A DNA stretch of 8,085 bases from DATFAS01 sp035254305 (GCA_035254305.1 DATFAS010000255.1:1-8085); one strand, 5' to 3'; shown: positions 1 through 6,400, numbered from the stretch's first letter. Notes: generated by a model not told the origin, from the sequence alone. A program made the numbers and translations.

Positions 1-32
1 AAAATAGCGTGAGTTCAACCATGAACTCACGC
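1..32 (-). terminator. Rho-independent terminator of the small RHH-like gene
   Basis: A perfect 10-bp inverted repeat (GCGTGAGTTC at 7-16 and GAACTCACGC at 23-32) encloses a 6-nt loop. Read on the minus strand the stem is followed by TATTTT (positions 6 to 1), a short U-tract. It lies about 10 nt past the stop codon of the minus-strand gene at 42-305, which fits an intrinsic terminator for that gene. The U-tract may continue beyond the window edge. Confidence 0.8.
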
Positions 33-41
33 ACCTATCCT

Positions 42-305
42 CTATAAACTATTCATTAAATTTTGAGTGACCTTCTTAATGACATGCTGCTCAATATTAT
101 GACGTCGAACCATAGAGTGAAAAAAATCTGGATCATTAATAGCCACTTCAACAATTTCCTCTAACATCTCTGTCTTGGAAATGCCACATGCAAATGATAA
201 ATAATTAATAAATTCATTCGTATTTTCTTTTAATCGAATCTTCGAAAACCTATATTTCCTAAGCCCATTGATCACCGTTAAATTCGGCTGCATTTTCTCA
301 TTCAT
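42..305 (-). CDS. Small putative ribbon-helix-helix (CopG/Arc-like) protein, function unknown
   Basis: This is an 87-residue ORF from ATG at 305-303; a TTG three codons upstream (314-312) is the alternative start. I do not recognise a named gene. The middle of the protein follows the ribbon-helix-helix pattern: a short strand around YRFSKIRL, a first helix ending in FACG, a turn (ISK) and a second helix starting TEMLEEIVEVAI. That is the usual plan of small dimeric DNA-binding repressors or antitoxins, but this is pattern matching and not a family assignment. The C-terminal tail is charged and probably helical. No good Shine-Dalgarno lies directly before the ATG; the clear AGGAG is about 43 nt upstream and serves a short overlapping ORF (298-339), so translational coupling is possible. 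No toxin-like partner is adjacent. A candidate promoter (391-420) and a terminator (1-32) make it a single-gene unit. Confidence 0.6.
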   Translation of the reverse strand: MNEKMQPNLTVINGLRKYRFSKIRLKENTNEFINYLSFACGISKTEMLEEIVEVAINDPDFFHSMVRRHNIEQHVIKKVTQNLMNSL

Positions 306-339
306 AACGATCAACTCGAGGCATACTGAAACAGTACAC
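298..339 (-). other. Possible 13-codon leader ORF overlapping the RHH-like gene start
   Basis: On the minus strand AGGAG (353-349) is followed after 9 nt by GTG (339-337). That opens a 13-codon ORF (VYCFSMPRVDRYE) ending in TGA at 300-298, just past the ATG (305-303) of the downstream gene in another frame. The spacing suits initiation and the overlap suits translational coupling. Another reading is that the true N-terminus of the downstream protein lies in this frame and a one-base error separates the two. Only sequence logic supports it. Confidence 0.25.
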
Positions 340-390
340 GTCTTCCATCTCCTACCACATATCTCTCTTTCTTATAAGAATTTCAAATAC

Positions 391-420
391 ATGGTATCCG
401 AAATTAACCCCTTACGTCAA
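391..420 (-). promoter_or_regulatory. Candidate sigma-A promoter for the RHH-like gene
   Basis: The minus strand shows TTGACG (420-415), an 18-nt spacer and TACCAT (396-391), matching TTGACA at 5 of 6 and TATAAT at 4 of 6 positions. Transcription would begin near 384, giving a leader of about 80 nt that contains the AGGAG at 353-349. Position and orientation fit the gene at 42-305. The prediction is by eye. Confidence 0.4.
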
Positions 421-767
421 CGACTCTCCAAGAAGATTATATTGCAAAATAATTCTGTTTGTAGATTCTCTGAAAGCCCCATAAAACCACTTCATTGCTT
501 AATAAATTATATTTGATTTACATATAAATTTTTGTAGTAGCTCACTATCTATTCCCTTCCATAAAAAGAACCATCCTGGACCTACTAGGATGGTTAACGA
601 ATGAAAGTTTCGAAATGGGTCAATCAGGTAATTTAATTATATCTAAACACCTTTTCAATAACGGTGATATTTGTCACCAATCCGACATAATTTAGACTTG
701 ATTTTCATGAAATGAATGTTTGTATAACGTCTCCAACTAATTACAACTCACCCTCAAATATCCAAAA
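421..767. other. Non-coding interval between the RHH-like gene's promoter and cwlJ
   Basis: No supported gene lies here. It contains one clear minus-strand terminator (described separately), an AT-rich stretch at about 500-535 with TATAAT-like words but no matching -35 box, and a small 5-bp hairpin (GGTGA at 663-667, TCACC at 674-678) without a U-tract. A 27-codon minus-strand ORF with no ribosome binding site was seen within about 410-495 and is not credited. Confidence 0.6.
561..595 (-). terminator. cwlJ: Rho-independent terminator downstream of cwlJ
   Basis: AACCATCCT (569-577) and AGGATGGTT (587-595) form a perfect 9-bp stem around a 9-nt loop. On the minus strand the stem is followed by CTTTTTAT (568 to 561), a good U-tract, while the plus-strand side has none. 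It is about 170 nt past the cwlJ stop and no other minus-strand gene lies between, so it most likely ends the cwlJ transcript. Confidence 0.75.
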
Positions 768-1196
768 TCAATAAGTATTGTAAATATTCTCGCAGGTTTC
801 GGCTGTTGGTTGATAAAAACAGTGAAGCTTATACCTGGCTACCTTTGGTTGATTATACCATTGTTCCGGACAATCTCCTTCTGGTCGAAAATACCAAAGG
901 GAAAATTTCCCTGGCCAGTGTCTTTCTCCATTAATCGCCCTTTTCGCTAAACGTTTCTCCTTATCTCTGGCCCGCTGATAGAAGTAAGGATGAATGAGAG
1001 CTTCAAATCCGTGTGGTTGATAGATCATTTGAGGAATCGTACGAATTCCTTTAAAATCAGAACAATTAGCCCGAATTCGATTAATCCCCACATTACCAAC
1101 CAATAGCATTCCTAATTCGCCTTCCCCTTCACCCTCGGCTCTAAGCAATCTCGCCAAGAGATCAATATCTGATTGCGTTGCCTTCACAACACCCAT
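768..1196 (-). CDS. cwlJ: Spore cortex-lytic cell wall hydrolase CwlJ
   Basis: This is a SleB/CwlJ-family hydrolase (Hydrolase_2 fold) that helps degrade spore cortex peptidoglycan at the muramic-delta-lactam during germination. In Bacillus subtilis CwlJ sits in the spore coat and is needed for Ca-dipicolinate-triggered germination. The protein has 142 residues, the length I recall for B. subtilis CwlJ, and no signal peptide, as expected for a coat protein made in the mother cell. Visible family motifs are LLARLLRAEGEGEGELG (residues 13-29, with the candidate catalytic Glu21), GMLLVGNVGINRIRANC (29-45), NGERHWPGKFSLWYFRP (89-105) and CPEQWYNQP (109-117). The start is ATG 1196-1194, because the upstream in-frame GTG (1205-1203) lies inside the ribosome binding site. 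The GerQ partner gene found near cwlJ in some bacilli is not in the window. I found no convincing sporulation sigma-E promoter by eye. Confidence 0.95.
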   Translation of the reverse strand: MGVVKATQSDIDLLARLLRAEGEGEGELGMLLVGNVGINRIRANCSDFKGIRTIPQMIYQPHGFEALIHPYFYQRARDKEKRLAKRAINGERHWPGKFSLWYFRPEGDCPEQWYNQPKVARYKLHCFYQPTAETCENIYNTY

Positions 1197-1201
1197 AAAG
1201 C

Positions 1202-1209
1202 TCACCTCT
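1202..1209 (-). promoter_or_regulatory. cwlJ: Ribosome binding site that fixes the cwlJ start
   Basis: The minus strand reads AGAGGTGA, then 5 nt, then ATG (1196). The GTG inside this site is in frame and would add three residues, but it cannot be start and Shine-Dalgarno at once, so the ATG is preferred. Confidence 0.8.
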
Positions 1210-1312
1210 TTAATTTATAGATATCAATAGGATATTGTCTCAAAGGCAAATAGGTGTGAGTGATTCTCACAAAATCACTAAAAGCATAATATTTAATTTA
1301 TTTATAAACATA

Positions 1313-1341
1313 TTGACGTAATGTGGAAACTCATGTAATAT
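1313..1341 (+). promoter_or_regulatory. metQ: Sigma-A-type promoter for the riboswitch-metQ transcript
   Basis: TTGACG (1313-1318) and TAATAT (1336-1341) are separated by 17 nt, matching the consensus boxes at 5 of 6 and 4 of 6 positions, with a TG immediately before the -10 box. Transcription would start near 1348, about 20 nt before the first strand of riboswitch P1, which is the usual arrangement for S-box leaders. Confidence 0.7.
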
Positions 1342-1365
1342 CAAGAACGTAAATAACTTAATGAT

Positions 1366-1487
1366 TTTCTCTTATCGAGAGTGGTGGAGGGACTGGCCCG
1401 ATGAAACCCAGCAACCGTTTATTCTTCTAGAAGGAACAGGTGCTAAATCCTGCAGAACATGAAAACCTTACGTTCTGATAGATAAGA
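1366..1487 (+). ncRNA. SAM-I (S-box) riboswitch aptamer
   Basis: The highly conserved S-box core is present: GGTGGAGGGACTGGCCCGAT (1382-1401), then GAAACCCAGCAACC (1402-1415), and later CAGGTGCTAAATCCTGCAG (1437-1455). P1 is formed by CTTATC (1371-1376) with GATAAG (1481-1486), plus T1370-A1487. P4 is CAGAAC (1453-1458) with GTTCTG (1472-1477). The element binds S-adenosylmethionine and turns off methionine-related genes when SAM is plentiful. It precedes a methionine-binding lipoprotein gene, as expected. Confidence 0.97.
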
Positions 1488-1516
1488 AGGGTGCGCGCGC
1501 AAAACTTCTTCTTATC
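1481..1516 (+). promoter_or_regulatory. Antiterminator helix of the SAM-I riboswitch
   Basis: GATAAGAAG (1481-1489) can pair perfectly over 9 bp with CTTCTTATC (1508-1516). The first strand includes the 3' side of P1 and the second includes the 5' side of the terminator, so this helix excludes both. Without SAM it should form and allow read-through into metQ. The loop contains an unusual GCGCGCGC run (1493-1500). Confidence 0.8.
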
Positions 1517-1531
1517 AGAGGGAGTTTTTTT
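1505..1531 (+). terminator. SAM-controlled intrinsic terminator in the metQ leader
   Basis: CTTCTTCT (1505-1512) pairs with AGAGGGAG (1517-1524), 8 bp including two G-U pairs, around a TATC tetraloop. TTTTTTT (1525-1531) follows directly. Four A residues before the stem (1501-1504) can extend it against the U-tract. SAM binding stabilises P1, frees this stem and stops transcription before metQ. Confidence 0.85.
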
Positions 1532-1589
1532 ATTTTTTCATACAAATAGCTTCCTCTTAAGCCTCTACTCTTTGTAAATAAAAAATTTT

Positions 1590-1594
1590 AGGAG
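1590..1594 (+). promoter_or_regulatory. metQ: Ribosome binding site that fixes the metQ start
   Basis: AGGAG lies 9 nt before the ATG at 1604. An in-frame ATG at 1595 abuts the AGGAG directly with no spacer, so it is unlikely to be used. Confidence 0.8.
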
Positions 1595-1603
1595 ATGAAA
1601 AAC

Positions 1604-2455
1604 ATGAAAAAATTAATTCCCTTTCTCTCAGCATCCATCCTCGCCCTTGGACTACTAGCTGGCTGTGGAAGTCAAAAGCAAGAAGGAAGTGCTCAACCAG
1701 CATCTGGAGCTACCCCAGCAAAACAGGCAGCAGTCCTCACTGTTGGTGCTACTTCTGTTCCACATGCTGAAATTCTAAATGCAGCAAAGCCATTGTTACA
1801 AGAAAAAGGAATTGAACTGAAGGTTCAAGAATTCAACGATTATGTTCTACCAAATACGTCACTTGAGGATAAGCAATTAGATGCTAACTTCTTCCAACAC
1901 GTTCCATACCTAGAATCTTTCAATAAAGATCATGGAACACATCTTGTTTCCGCATTCCCTGTACACTTTGAGCCACTAGGCTTATATGCTGGAAAGCAAA
2001 AAACACTAGATAATATTCCTGATAATGCTGTAATCGCCGTACCAAACGATCCATCAAATGAAGCTAGAGCTCTTCTCTTACTCCAATCAAAAGGTGTAAT
2101 CAAGCTTCCAGAAAATGCAGATCTTAAAGCAACACCAAAAGATATCAAGGAAAATCCACATAAGGTTCAAATTAAGGAATTGGATGCAAGTTTTATTGCT
2201 AGATCCCTAGCTGACGTAGATTACGCGGTAATCAATGGGAACTTTGCTCTTCAAGCTGGTCTAAAATCAAGTGATGCCTTGGCAATGGAGGACAAAAATT
2301 CATTAGCTGCTAAGACATTTGCCAATGTTGTTGTAGTTCGTCAAGGTGATGAGAACAAAGAAGCGATCAAAACACTTAAAGAAGTACTTGCCTCTGATAA
2401 AATAAAGCAGTTCATCGAATCCAAGTACAATGGATCTGTTATACCTGTGAACTAA
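1604..2455 (+). CDS. metQ: Methionine ABC transporter substrate-binding lipoprotein MetQ (NlpA family)
   Basis: This extracellular lipoprotein captures methionine and delivers it to the MetN ATPase/MetP permease. The 283-residue product starts with a lipoprotein signal peptide (two Lys, a hydrophobic stretch, lipobox LAGC with Cys21), followed by a Ser/Gln/Ala-rich linker to about residue 43. The mature part shows NlpA/MetQ signatures: LTVGATSVPHAEIL near residue 45, EFNDYVLPN, LDANFFQH, FPVHFEPLGLY, IAVPNDPSNEARAL, YAVINGNFA and the C-terminal FIESKYNGSVIPV. A second ATG nine nt upstream is rejected because it touches the ribosome binding site. A SAM-I riboswitch in the leader puts it under methionine/SAM control. 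No metN or metP gene is adjacent: the next gene is on the other strand, so MetQ must work with a permease encoded elsewhere. Ligand choice within the family (L- or D-methionine or a related compound) cannot be read from the sequence. Confidence 0.95.
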   Translation: MKKLIPFLSASILALGLLAGCGSQKQEGSAQPASGATPAKQAAVLTVGATSVPHAEILNAAKPLLQEKGIELKVQEFNDYVLPNTSLEDKQLDANFFQHVPYLESFNKDHGTHLVSAFPVHFEPLGLYAGKQKTLDNIPDNAVIAVPNDPSNEARALLLLQSKGVIKLPENADLKATPKDIKENPHKVQIKELDASFIARSLADVDYAVINGNFALQAGLKSSDALAMEDKNSLAAKTFANVVVVRQGDENKEAIKTLKEVLASDKIKQFIESKYNGSVIPVN

Positions 2456-2493
2456 ATAGATTTTTTCATTATAAACCTTAAGATAGATGGTTT

Positions 2494-2522
2494 AACAGGA
2501 GCCCTCATCAGGCTCCTGTTTT
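2494..2522 (+). terminator. metQ: Rho-independent terminator of metQ
   Basis: AACAGGAGCC (2494-2503) and GGCTCCTGTT (2511-2520) form a perfect 10-bp GC-rich stem with a 7-nt loop, ending in TTTT (2519-2522). It lies about 40 nt past the metQ stop. The minus-strand side has only a weak U-tract, so it may be only a partial stop for helD transcripts coming the other way. Confidence 0.85.
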
Positions 2523-2552
2523 CATAAAACCCTTTATTTCAATTATCCATTC

Positions 2553-4814
2553 CTATTCCATTATAAAGGGGCTTATTTCCCCTTTATAATGGATATGAAG
2601 CTGATGCATGGCACGAGTACAAACTGTGTACAACAATTTACGTTCCGCTTCCCGTCCATATACTTCTTTTCCCGCATTGTAGACAATGACCCCATCAAAT
2701 TCTAACCCTTTCGCCAGATACGAGGGAATCACCACCACCCCGCCCATAAACTTCAATGTTTTTTTCGTTATTAAATGGATGATCCCATTCGTTTTATTCT
2801 TTAATTGTTTATAGGTATGGATGGTTTCTTCCTCGGTCTTACAAATCACAGCTACGGAGTTAGCCCCTCCACTTATCATCATCTTCATTCCTTGCAGCGC
2901 AGCTTCAATAAGCTGTTCTTCTGATTGAACACCCGTAATCTGCGGTGCTTCTCCATGCCTCCCAATTCCTTCTATCGGTTCAGGGTGACATAAGATTTGT
3001 TTTGTAAAGTTAATAATTTCATCAGTAGAACGATAGCTCTTGGACATACGATAGGTCTGTAGATCACTTTGGTCAAAAAGGTTTTCAATCCATTCATAGC
3101 TCTGCACATTCGCATGATAGATCCCTTGATTGAAATCCCCAAGGAGGGTAAATCGGCCCCTTGGAAACAAGCTTCGAATATATTCGAGTTGAAAAGGAGA
3201 GTAATCCTGCGCCTCATCAATAACGACCTGCTTAATCCGATTGAAAACTTGTATTCCCTCAAATGCCGTTTGCATGTAAAGGATTGCAGTTGCATCCTCA
3301 TAAGGGATGACCCCATTCATGATTCTCGACAATGTATACGATCCTATTTCCTCGATCTTTTCTTCAATTCCAAGGTGTCCGGCCTTCTTTTTGAACCAAG
3401 CGGGATCTGTAAATAGCCGACAGTACATTCCTAATACATCAACAAACACAAGCTGTTTGGCTTGTTCACGCAAGGGAGCAAATAATCTATGGGCTTTCTT
3501 GCGACTCTCTGCCTTCATTTCTTTATCTGATCCTAAATAGCGAGGATCCCGAATCATCTTTTGAAAATATTTACGAAAGAGCTTCTCTTCCCTCTCTTTT
3601 AGTTCCTGAAGAATCCAATCCTTGATTTTGTCAATTCGGCTGCTAATCGATGGATCATGGGAAAATTGATTGTAGAAAAGATCTGTAAGACGTTGACTGC
3701 TGATAATCACTTTTTCTTTTATGGAAAATGACTGAAACAACACCCCATCCTTACTCAAAAACTCCATATAACGATTTAATAAGCTCATAAACGATCGGGA
3801 TGTTTTCCATTCAATCCCTCTAACTCTCACTTGGTACGCTGGATCATCATCTTTAGCCTTTAGTAAGTATTCTAATTGATCATAGGCATCCTCAACGGTA
3901 AGTCCCTTCCCGAATGCCCGTTCCACATGCTCTTGAAAGGTTGTTTGCAGCATATTCGTTTCACCCAGCTCAGGCAATACGTTCGAGACATAGTCATTGA
4001 AGATAGAGTTTGGAGAGAACAGCAGCATGTTATCCGAACTTAAGGAGTTCCGATGCTTGTACAAGAGATAAGCCACTCGCTGTAAAGCCACTGACGTTTT
4101 TCCACTTCCCGCAGCACCCTGCACAATTAAAAATTGATGATCATCCTCCCGAATAATCTGGTTTTGTTCCTGTTGAATTGTTGTTACAATACTGCTCATT
4201 CGTTCCTGTGGATTTTTAGCATAAAGGATCTGGAGCATTTCATCTCCAATATTAATTCCTGTATCAAACATATTCTCAAGCTGACCTTGCTTGATGATAT
4301 ATTGTCTTTTCAACTTCATTTCTCCCTCAATGAGTCCTGATGGGGTTTTGTACTGGGCAGGGCCAGGCGTATAGTCATAAAACATTCCCGAAACAGGAGC
4401 ACGCCAATCATAAACAATCAGTTCATGAGTTTGCTCATCGACTACAGAACCAATTCCGATATAAATGGATTCAGTCTCATTCTCTGCCTCTTCCTTGAAG
4501 TCAATCCGTGCAAAGTAGGGAGATTGATAAAGCTTTAGTAGTTTATGTAGATTACTTTCTGCATGGCGAAAGCTTCTGACTTCTTGGTTCATTAGATTTT
4601 GCTGTTGGGTAATACTTGCTGCTGTCTCGGCAATTTCATCATAGTCTGACATATTAACCGTCACTTCATCCCAGAAGTTCCGTCGAAAGTCCATTACTTC
4701 AGATTGTCGATGGGCGACGATGCCTTCTAACCGTTGCATTTCGAGATGGATCCGTTCCTTAACGGCAGATAACCGCCTTTGCTCATCATGCCAATCTTTA
4801 TGGTGTATGGTCAT
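2553..4814 (-). CDS. helD: HelD, UvrD-like ATPase that recycles RNA polymerase
   Basis: HelD is a superfamily 1 ATPase that binds RNA polymerase and pries it off nucleic acid, releasing stalled or post-termination complexes. This 753-residue protein is close to the B. subtilis homologue in length. Residues 1-95 are charged and largely helical, matching the coiled-coil arm that reaches into the polymerase secondary channel. Helicase motifs follow in order: a Gln-rich region at 213-220 before Walker A GAAGSGKT (233-240), DEAQD Walker B (533-537), GDFNQGIY (559-566), SYRS (593-596), KGLEFD (702-707) and YTVCTRA (729-735). The 290-residue spacing between Walker A and DEAQD matches the large HelD-specific insert. 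The start is ATG 4814-4812, with a purine-rich AAGGATAAGGG just upstream. It stands alone with no rpoE (delta) gene nearby. PcrA or UvrD proper is less likely because of the N-terminal arm and the motif spacing. All ATPase motifs look intact. Confidence 0.93.
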   Translation of the reverse strand: MTIHHKDWHDEQRRLSAVKERIHLEMQRLEGIVAHRQSEVMDFRRNFWDEVTVNMSDYDEIAETAASITQQQNLMNQEVRSFRHAESNLHKLLKLYQSPYFARIDFKEEAENETESIYIGIGSVVDEQTHELIVYDWRAPVSGMFYDYTPGPAQYKTPSGLIEGEMKLKRQYIIKQGQLENMFDTGINIGDEMLQILYAKNPQERMSSIVTTIQQEQNQIIREDDHQFLIVQGAAGSGKTSVALQRVAYLLYKHRNSLSSDNMLLFSPNSIFNDYVSNVLPELGETNMLQTTFQEHVERAFGKGLTVEDAYDQLEYLLKAKDDDPAYQVRVRGIEWKTSRSFMSLLNRYMEFLSKDGVLFQSFSIKEKVIISSQRLTDLFYNQFSHDPSISSRIDKIKDWILQELKEREEKLFRKYFQKMIRDPRYLGSDKEMKAESRKKAHRLFAPLREQAKQLVFVDVLGMYCRLFTDPAWFKKKAGHLGIEEKIEEIGSYTLSRIMNGVIPYEDATAILYMQTAFEGIQVFNRIKQVVIDEAQDYSPFQLEYIRSLFPRGRFTLLGDFNQGIYHANVQSYEWIENLFDQSDLQTYRMSKSYRSTDEIINFTKQILCHPEPIEGIGRHGEAPQITGVQSEEQLIEAALQGMKMMISGGANSVAVICKTEEETIHTYKQLKNKTNGIIHLITKKTLKFMGGVVVIPSYLAKGLEFDGVIVYNAGKEVYGREAERKLLYTVCTRAMHQLHIHYKGEISPFIME
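2557..2593. repeat. Perfect 15-bp inverted repeat at the helD 3' end
   Basis: TCCATTATAAAGGGG (2557-2571) and CCCCTTTATAATGGA (2579-2593) are exact reverse complements around a 7-nt loop (CTTATTT). The repeat encodes the last eleven or so HelD residues and ends 2 nt before the stop codon (2555-2553). No U-tract follows on either strand, so it is not a standard intrinsic terminator. It would form a very stable hairpin in helD mRNA. Confidence 0.85.
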
Positions 4815-4933
4815 ACCCTTATCCTTCCCCCTGAAGTAATATCCAATATTTAGGTAACGTGTGCAAAATAACGCAAGAATATGAATGGAACCAACGAATG
4901 TTTAGAAGAAAATTTTTTATTCATCTAAGGATA

Positions 4934-4973
4934 AGAAAAAAAATACCAAGTTTTAGTGTTACGAACCTGGTAT
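4934..4973 (-). terminator. Rho-independent terminator of the HD-GYP gene
   Basis: ATACCAAGTT (4943-4952) and AACCTGGTAT (4964-4973) pair over ten positions with one A-C mismatch. Read on the minus strand the stem runs into ATTTTTTTTCTT (4945 down to 4934), a long U-tract. It is 20 nt past the stop codon of the HD-GYP gene and separates it from helD, which lies further down the same strand. Confidence 0.8.
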
Positions 4974-4992
4974 CATTCTACTCTTTTTTTCA

Positions 4993-6231
4993 TTATATGG
5001 CACTAGCCTTTGAGTCAGATTCCTCCTCTATAGATTGGTTATTTACAATTTTAAGTGTATGGTAGTGATGAACAATTTTCGCGAAATGATCGACAATATG
5101 CGAGTCAAATTGGGTTCCACGGTTTTCTTGAATGATTTTTACGGCAGCATGATGTGTCATAGCTTGGCGGTAAGAACGATTCGATGTCATAGCATCATAG
5201 GCATCTGCTAAGGCAATAATTCTTGCCATCTCTGGAATATCGAAATTTTTCAATCGATAGGGGTACCCAAGCCCATCAAATCGTTCGTGATGATACAAAA
5301 TTCCTTCCACAACTTCATTCAACATCTCTACCTCAGAGACAATGTTAGCACCTAGTATCGGATGAAGTTGAATCTTCTGATATTCCTCCTCAGTTAAACT
5401 TCCTTTTTTATTAAGTACCTCATTTGGAATACCCAATTTCCCAATATCATGCAGATAACCGGATAACTCAATCAAAAAACACTTCCTCTCGTCATATCCC
5501 ATTTCCTTGGCAATCGCTTTCGATAGTACCGCTACCCGTTCACTATGACCATATGTATACGGGTCTTTGGCATCAAGGGCCTTACAAAGGGATTTCACTG
5601 TATCTAAGAGAAGTTTATTTTGTTCTTCTGCAGCTCGTTGGGTAGAAGAGATCATATAGTGGTGAAGGAAAAACCAAATCGTCACGACACCTATGGTAAT
5701 TATGAGGATGATGACCATTTCAACTCTTGCAATATTGCGTTGGCTTTCTTTATCTAGCTCTACAAATAGTTCTACAAGCGCCTGAGTATTCGCCGTTAAT
5801 TTCCATTGATATTCTAATAAGGAATTTAATCCATCTTCGGTTTGATTCTCAAGGGCTTTTTGAATCACTATTTTCATAGTTGACCAATCAGCCGAGAGAG
5901 AAGTAAGATTAGTTTCCAGCCTTTCTTTACTGGTGCCCTCGATATAATAATCAGCTGTTTTATCCGACATGATTTTAGACAGTTTATCATCGAATTCATT
6001 CACATTATCATTCATCGATTGGGTAAATTGAGAATCCTGAGTGAATTTATAAATAACTACATTTTTAATCATTTCTTGAGCAAGCTTGCGTAAGCTACCT
6101 GCTAACTCTATTTTTTGAGAATAGGAGTTTTCTTCCTGCTTATTGAAAAAAACAAGAAAAGATATAGATTGTAAGAGAATTAAAAGAATACAAGCTACAC
6201 TAAACCACAAGCGAATTCTATGACTTTTCAC
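4993..6231 (-). CDS. Membrane-anchored HD-GYP protein, probable c-di-GMP phosphodiesterase
   Basis: The 412-residue protein has an N-terminal sensor and a C-terminal HD-GYP domain. Transmembrane segments lie at about 8-29 and 171-190 and frame a roughly 140-residue, mostly helical extracytoplasmic domain. Its start (AGSLRKLAQEMIKNVV, 44-59) resembles the PilJ-type four-helix sensor of chemoreceptors. The HD-GYP domain spans about 205-390 and keeps the expected metal and signature residues: GHSERV (228-233), HDIGKLGIP (261-269), HP (290-291), HH (314-315), GLGYP (320-324) and LADAYDAMTS (341-350). Such domains hydrolyse cyclic di-GMP; a complete GYP motif favours activity here. The short C-terminal tail is acidic. 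The start is GTG 6231-6229, supported by GGGGAGGG about 7 nt upstream. It is transcribed alone, divergently from the lipoprotein gene at 6401. The sensed ligand is unknown. Confidence 0.9.
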   Translation of the reverse strand: MKSHRIRLWFSVACILLILLQSISFLVFFNKQEENSYSQKIELAGSLRKLAQEMIKNVVIYKFTQDSQFTQSMNDNVNEFDDKLSKIMSDKTADYYIEGTSKERLETNLTSLSADWSTMKIVIQKALENQTEDGLNSLLEYQWKLTANTQALVELFVELDKESQRNIARVEMVIILIITIGVVTIWFFLHHYMISSTQRAAEEQNKLLLDTVKSLCKALDAKDPYTYGHSERVAVLSKAIAKEMGYDERKCFLIELSGYLHDIGKLGIPNEVLNKKGSLTEEEYQKIQLHPILGANIVSEVEMLNEVVEGILYHHERFDGLGYPYRLKNFDIPEMARIIALADAYDAMTSNRSYRQAMTHHAAVKIIQENRGTQFDSHIVDHFAKIVHHYHTLKIVNNQSIEEESDSKASAI

Positions 6232-6400
6232 GTTTTGTCCCTCCCCTCTCTCCTATTTTATGTGATGGCATATGGTAAATACTAGAATAAAATTTTGAAG
6301 ATTATGTTAAGGCGCAAAGAATATTCATTCAAACTCCCAAGATGAACAAAAAAGTGATAGTATTATCTTTGATTAAAATAAGGAAAGGAAAACACATGCT

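Noticed and set aside
42..305. Toxin-antitoxin module involving the RHH-like protein
   Set aside because: RHH proteins are often antitoxins, but no toxin-like gene lies next to it on the same strand and terminators close it off, so the claim is not supported in this window.
268..516. 82-residue plus-strand ORF antisense to the RHH-like gene and its leader
   Set aside because: It has no Shine-Dalgarno, starts inside the opposite gene, has a random-looking composition and runs against a better-supported minus-strand gene with promoter and terminator.
663..678. GGTGATATTTGTCACC hairpin as a terminator
   Set aside because: The stem is only 5 bp and no U-tract follows on either strand; the terminator at 561-595 is far better.
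1474..1519. TCTGATA/TATCAGA pairing as the metQ leader terminator
   Set aside because: It leaves an 8-nt gap before the U-tract and internal loops, whereas the 1505-1524 hairpin sits directly on the U-tract and completes the standard S-box logic.
1595..1597. Upstream in-frame ATG as the metQ start
   Set aside because: It directly abuts the AGGAG with no spacer; the ATG at 1604 has ideal spacing and gives a standard lipoprotein signal peptide.
1930..2148. 72-residue minus-strand ORF inside metQ
   Set aside because: It lies wholly within the strongly supported metQ gene on the other strand and shows no domain or ribosome binding site.
2972..3540. Three ORFs of 77-115 residues inside helD, one on the minus strand and two on the plus strand
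   Set aside because: All lie within helD in other frames; helD carries every expected motif in one frame and these carry none.
4859..5065. 68-residue plus-strand ORF spanning the helD/HD-GYP gap
   Set aside because: It overlaps the HD-GYP terminator and 3' coding end, lacks a ribosome binding site and has a low-complexity Phe/Ser-rich sequence from AT-rich DNA.
5424..5645. 73-residue plus-strand ORF inside the HD-GYP gene
   Set aside because: Shadow of the HD-GYP coding frame, which contains the conserved catalytic residues over the same interval.
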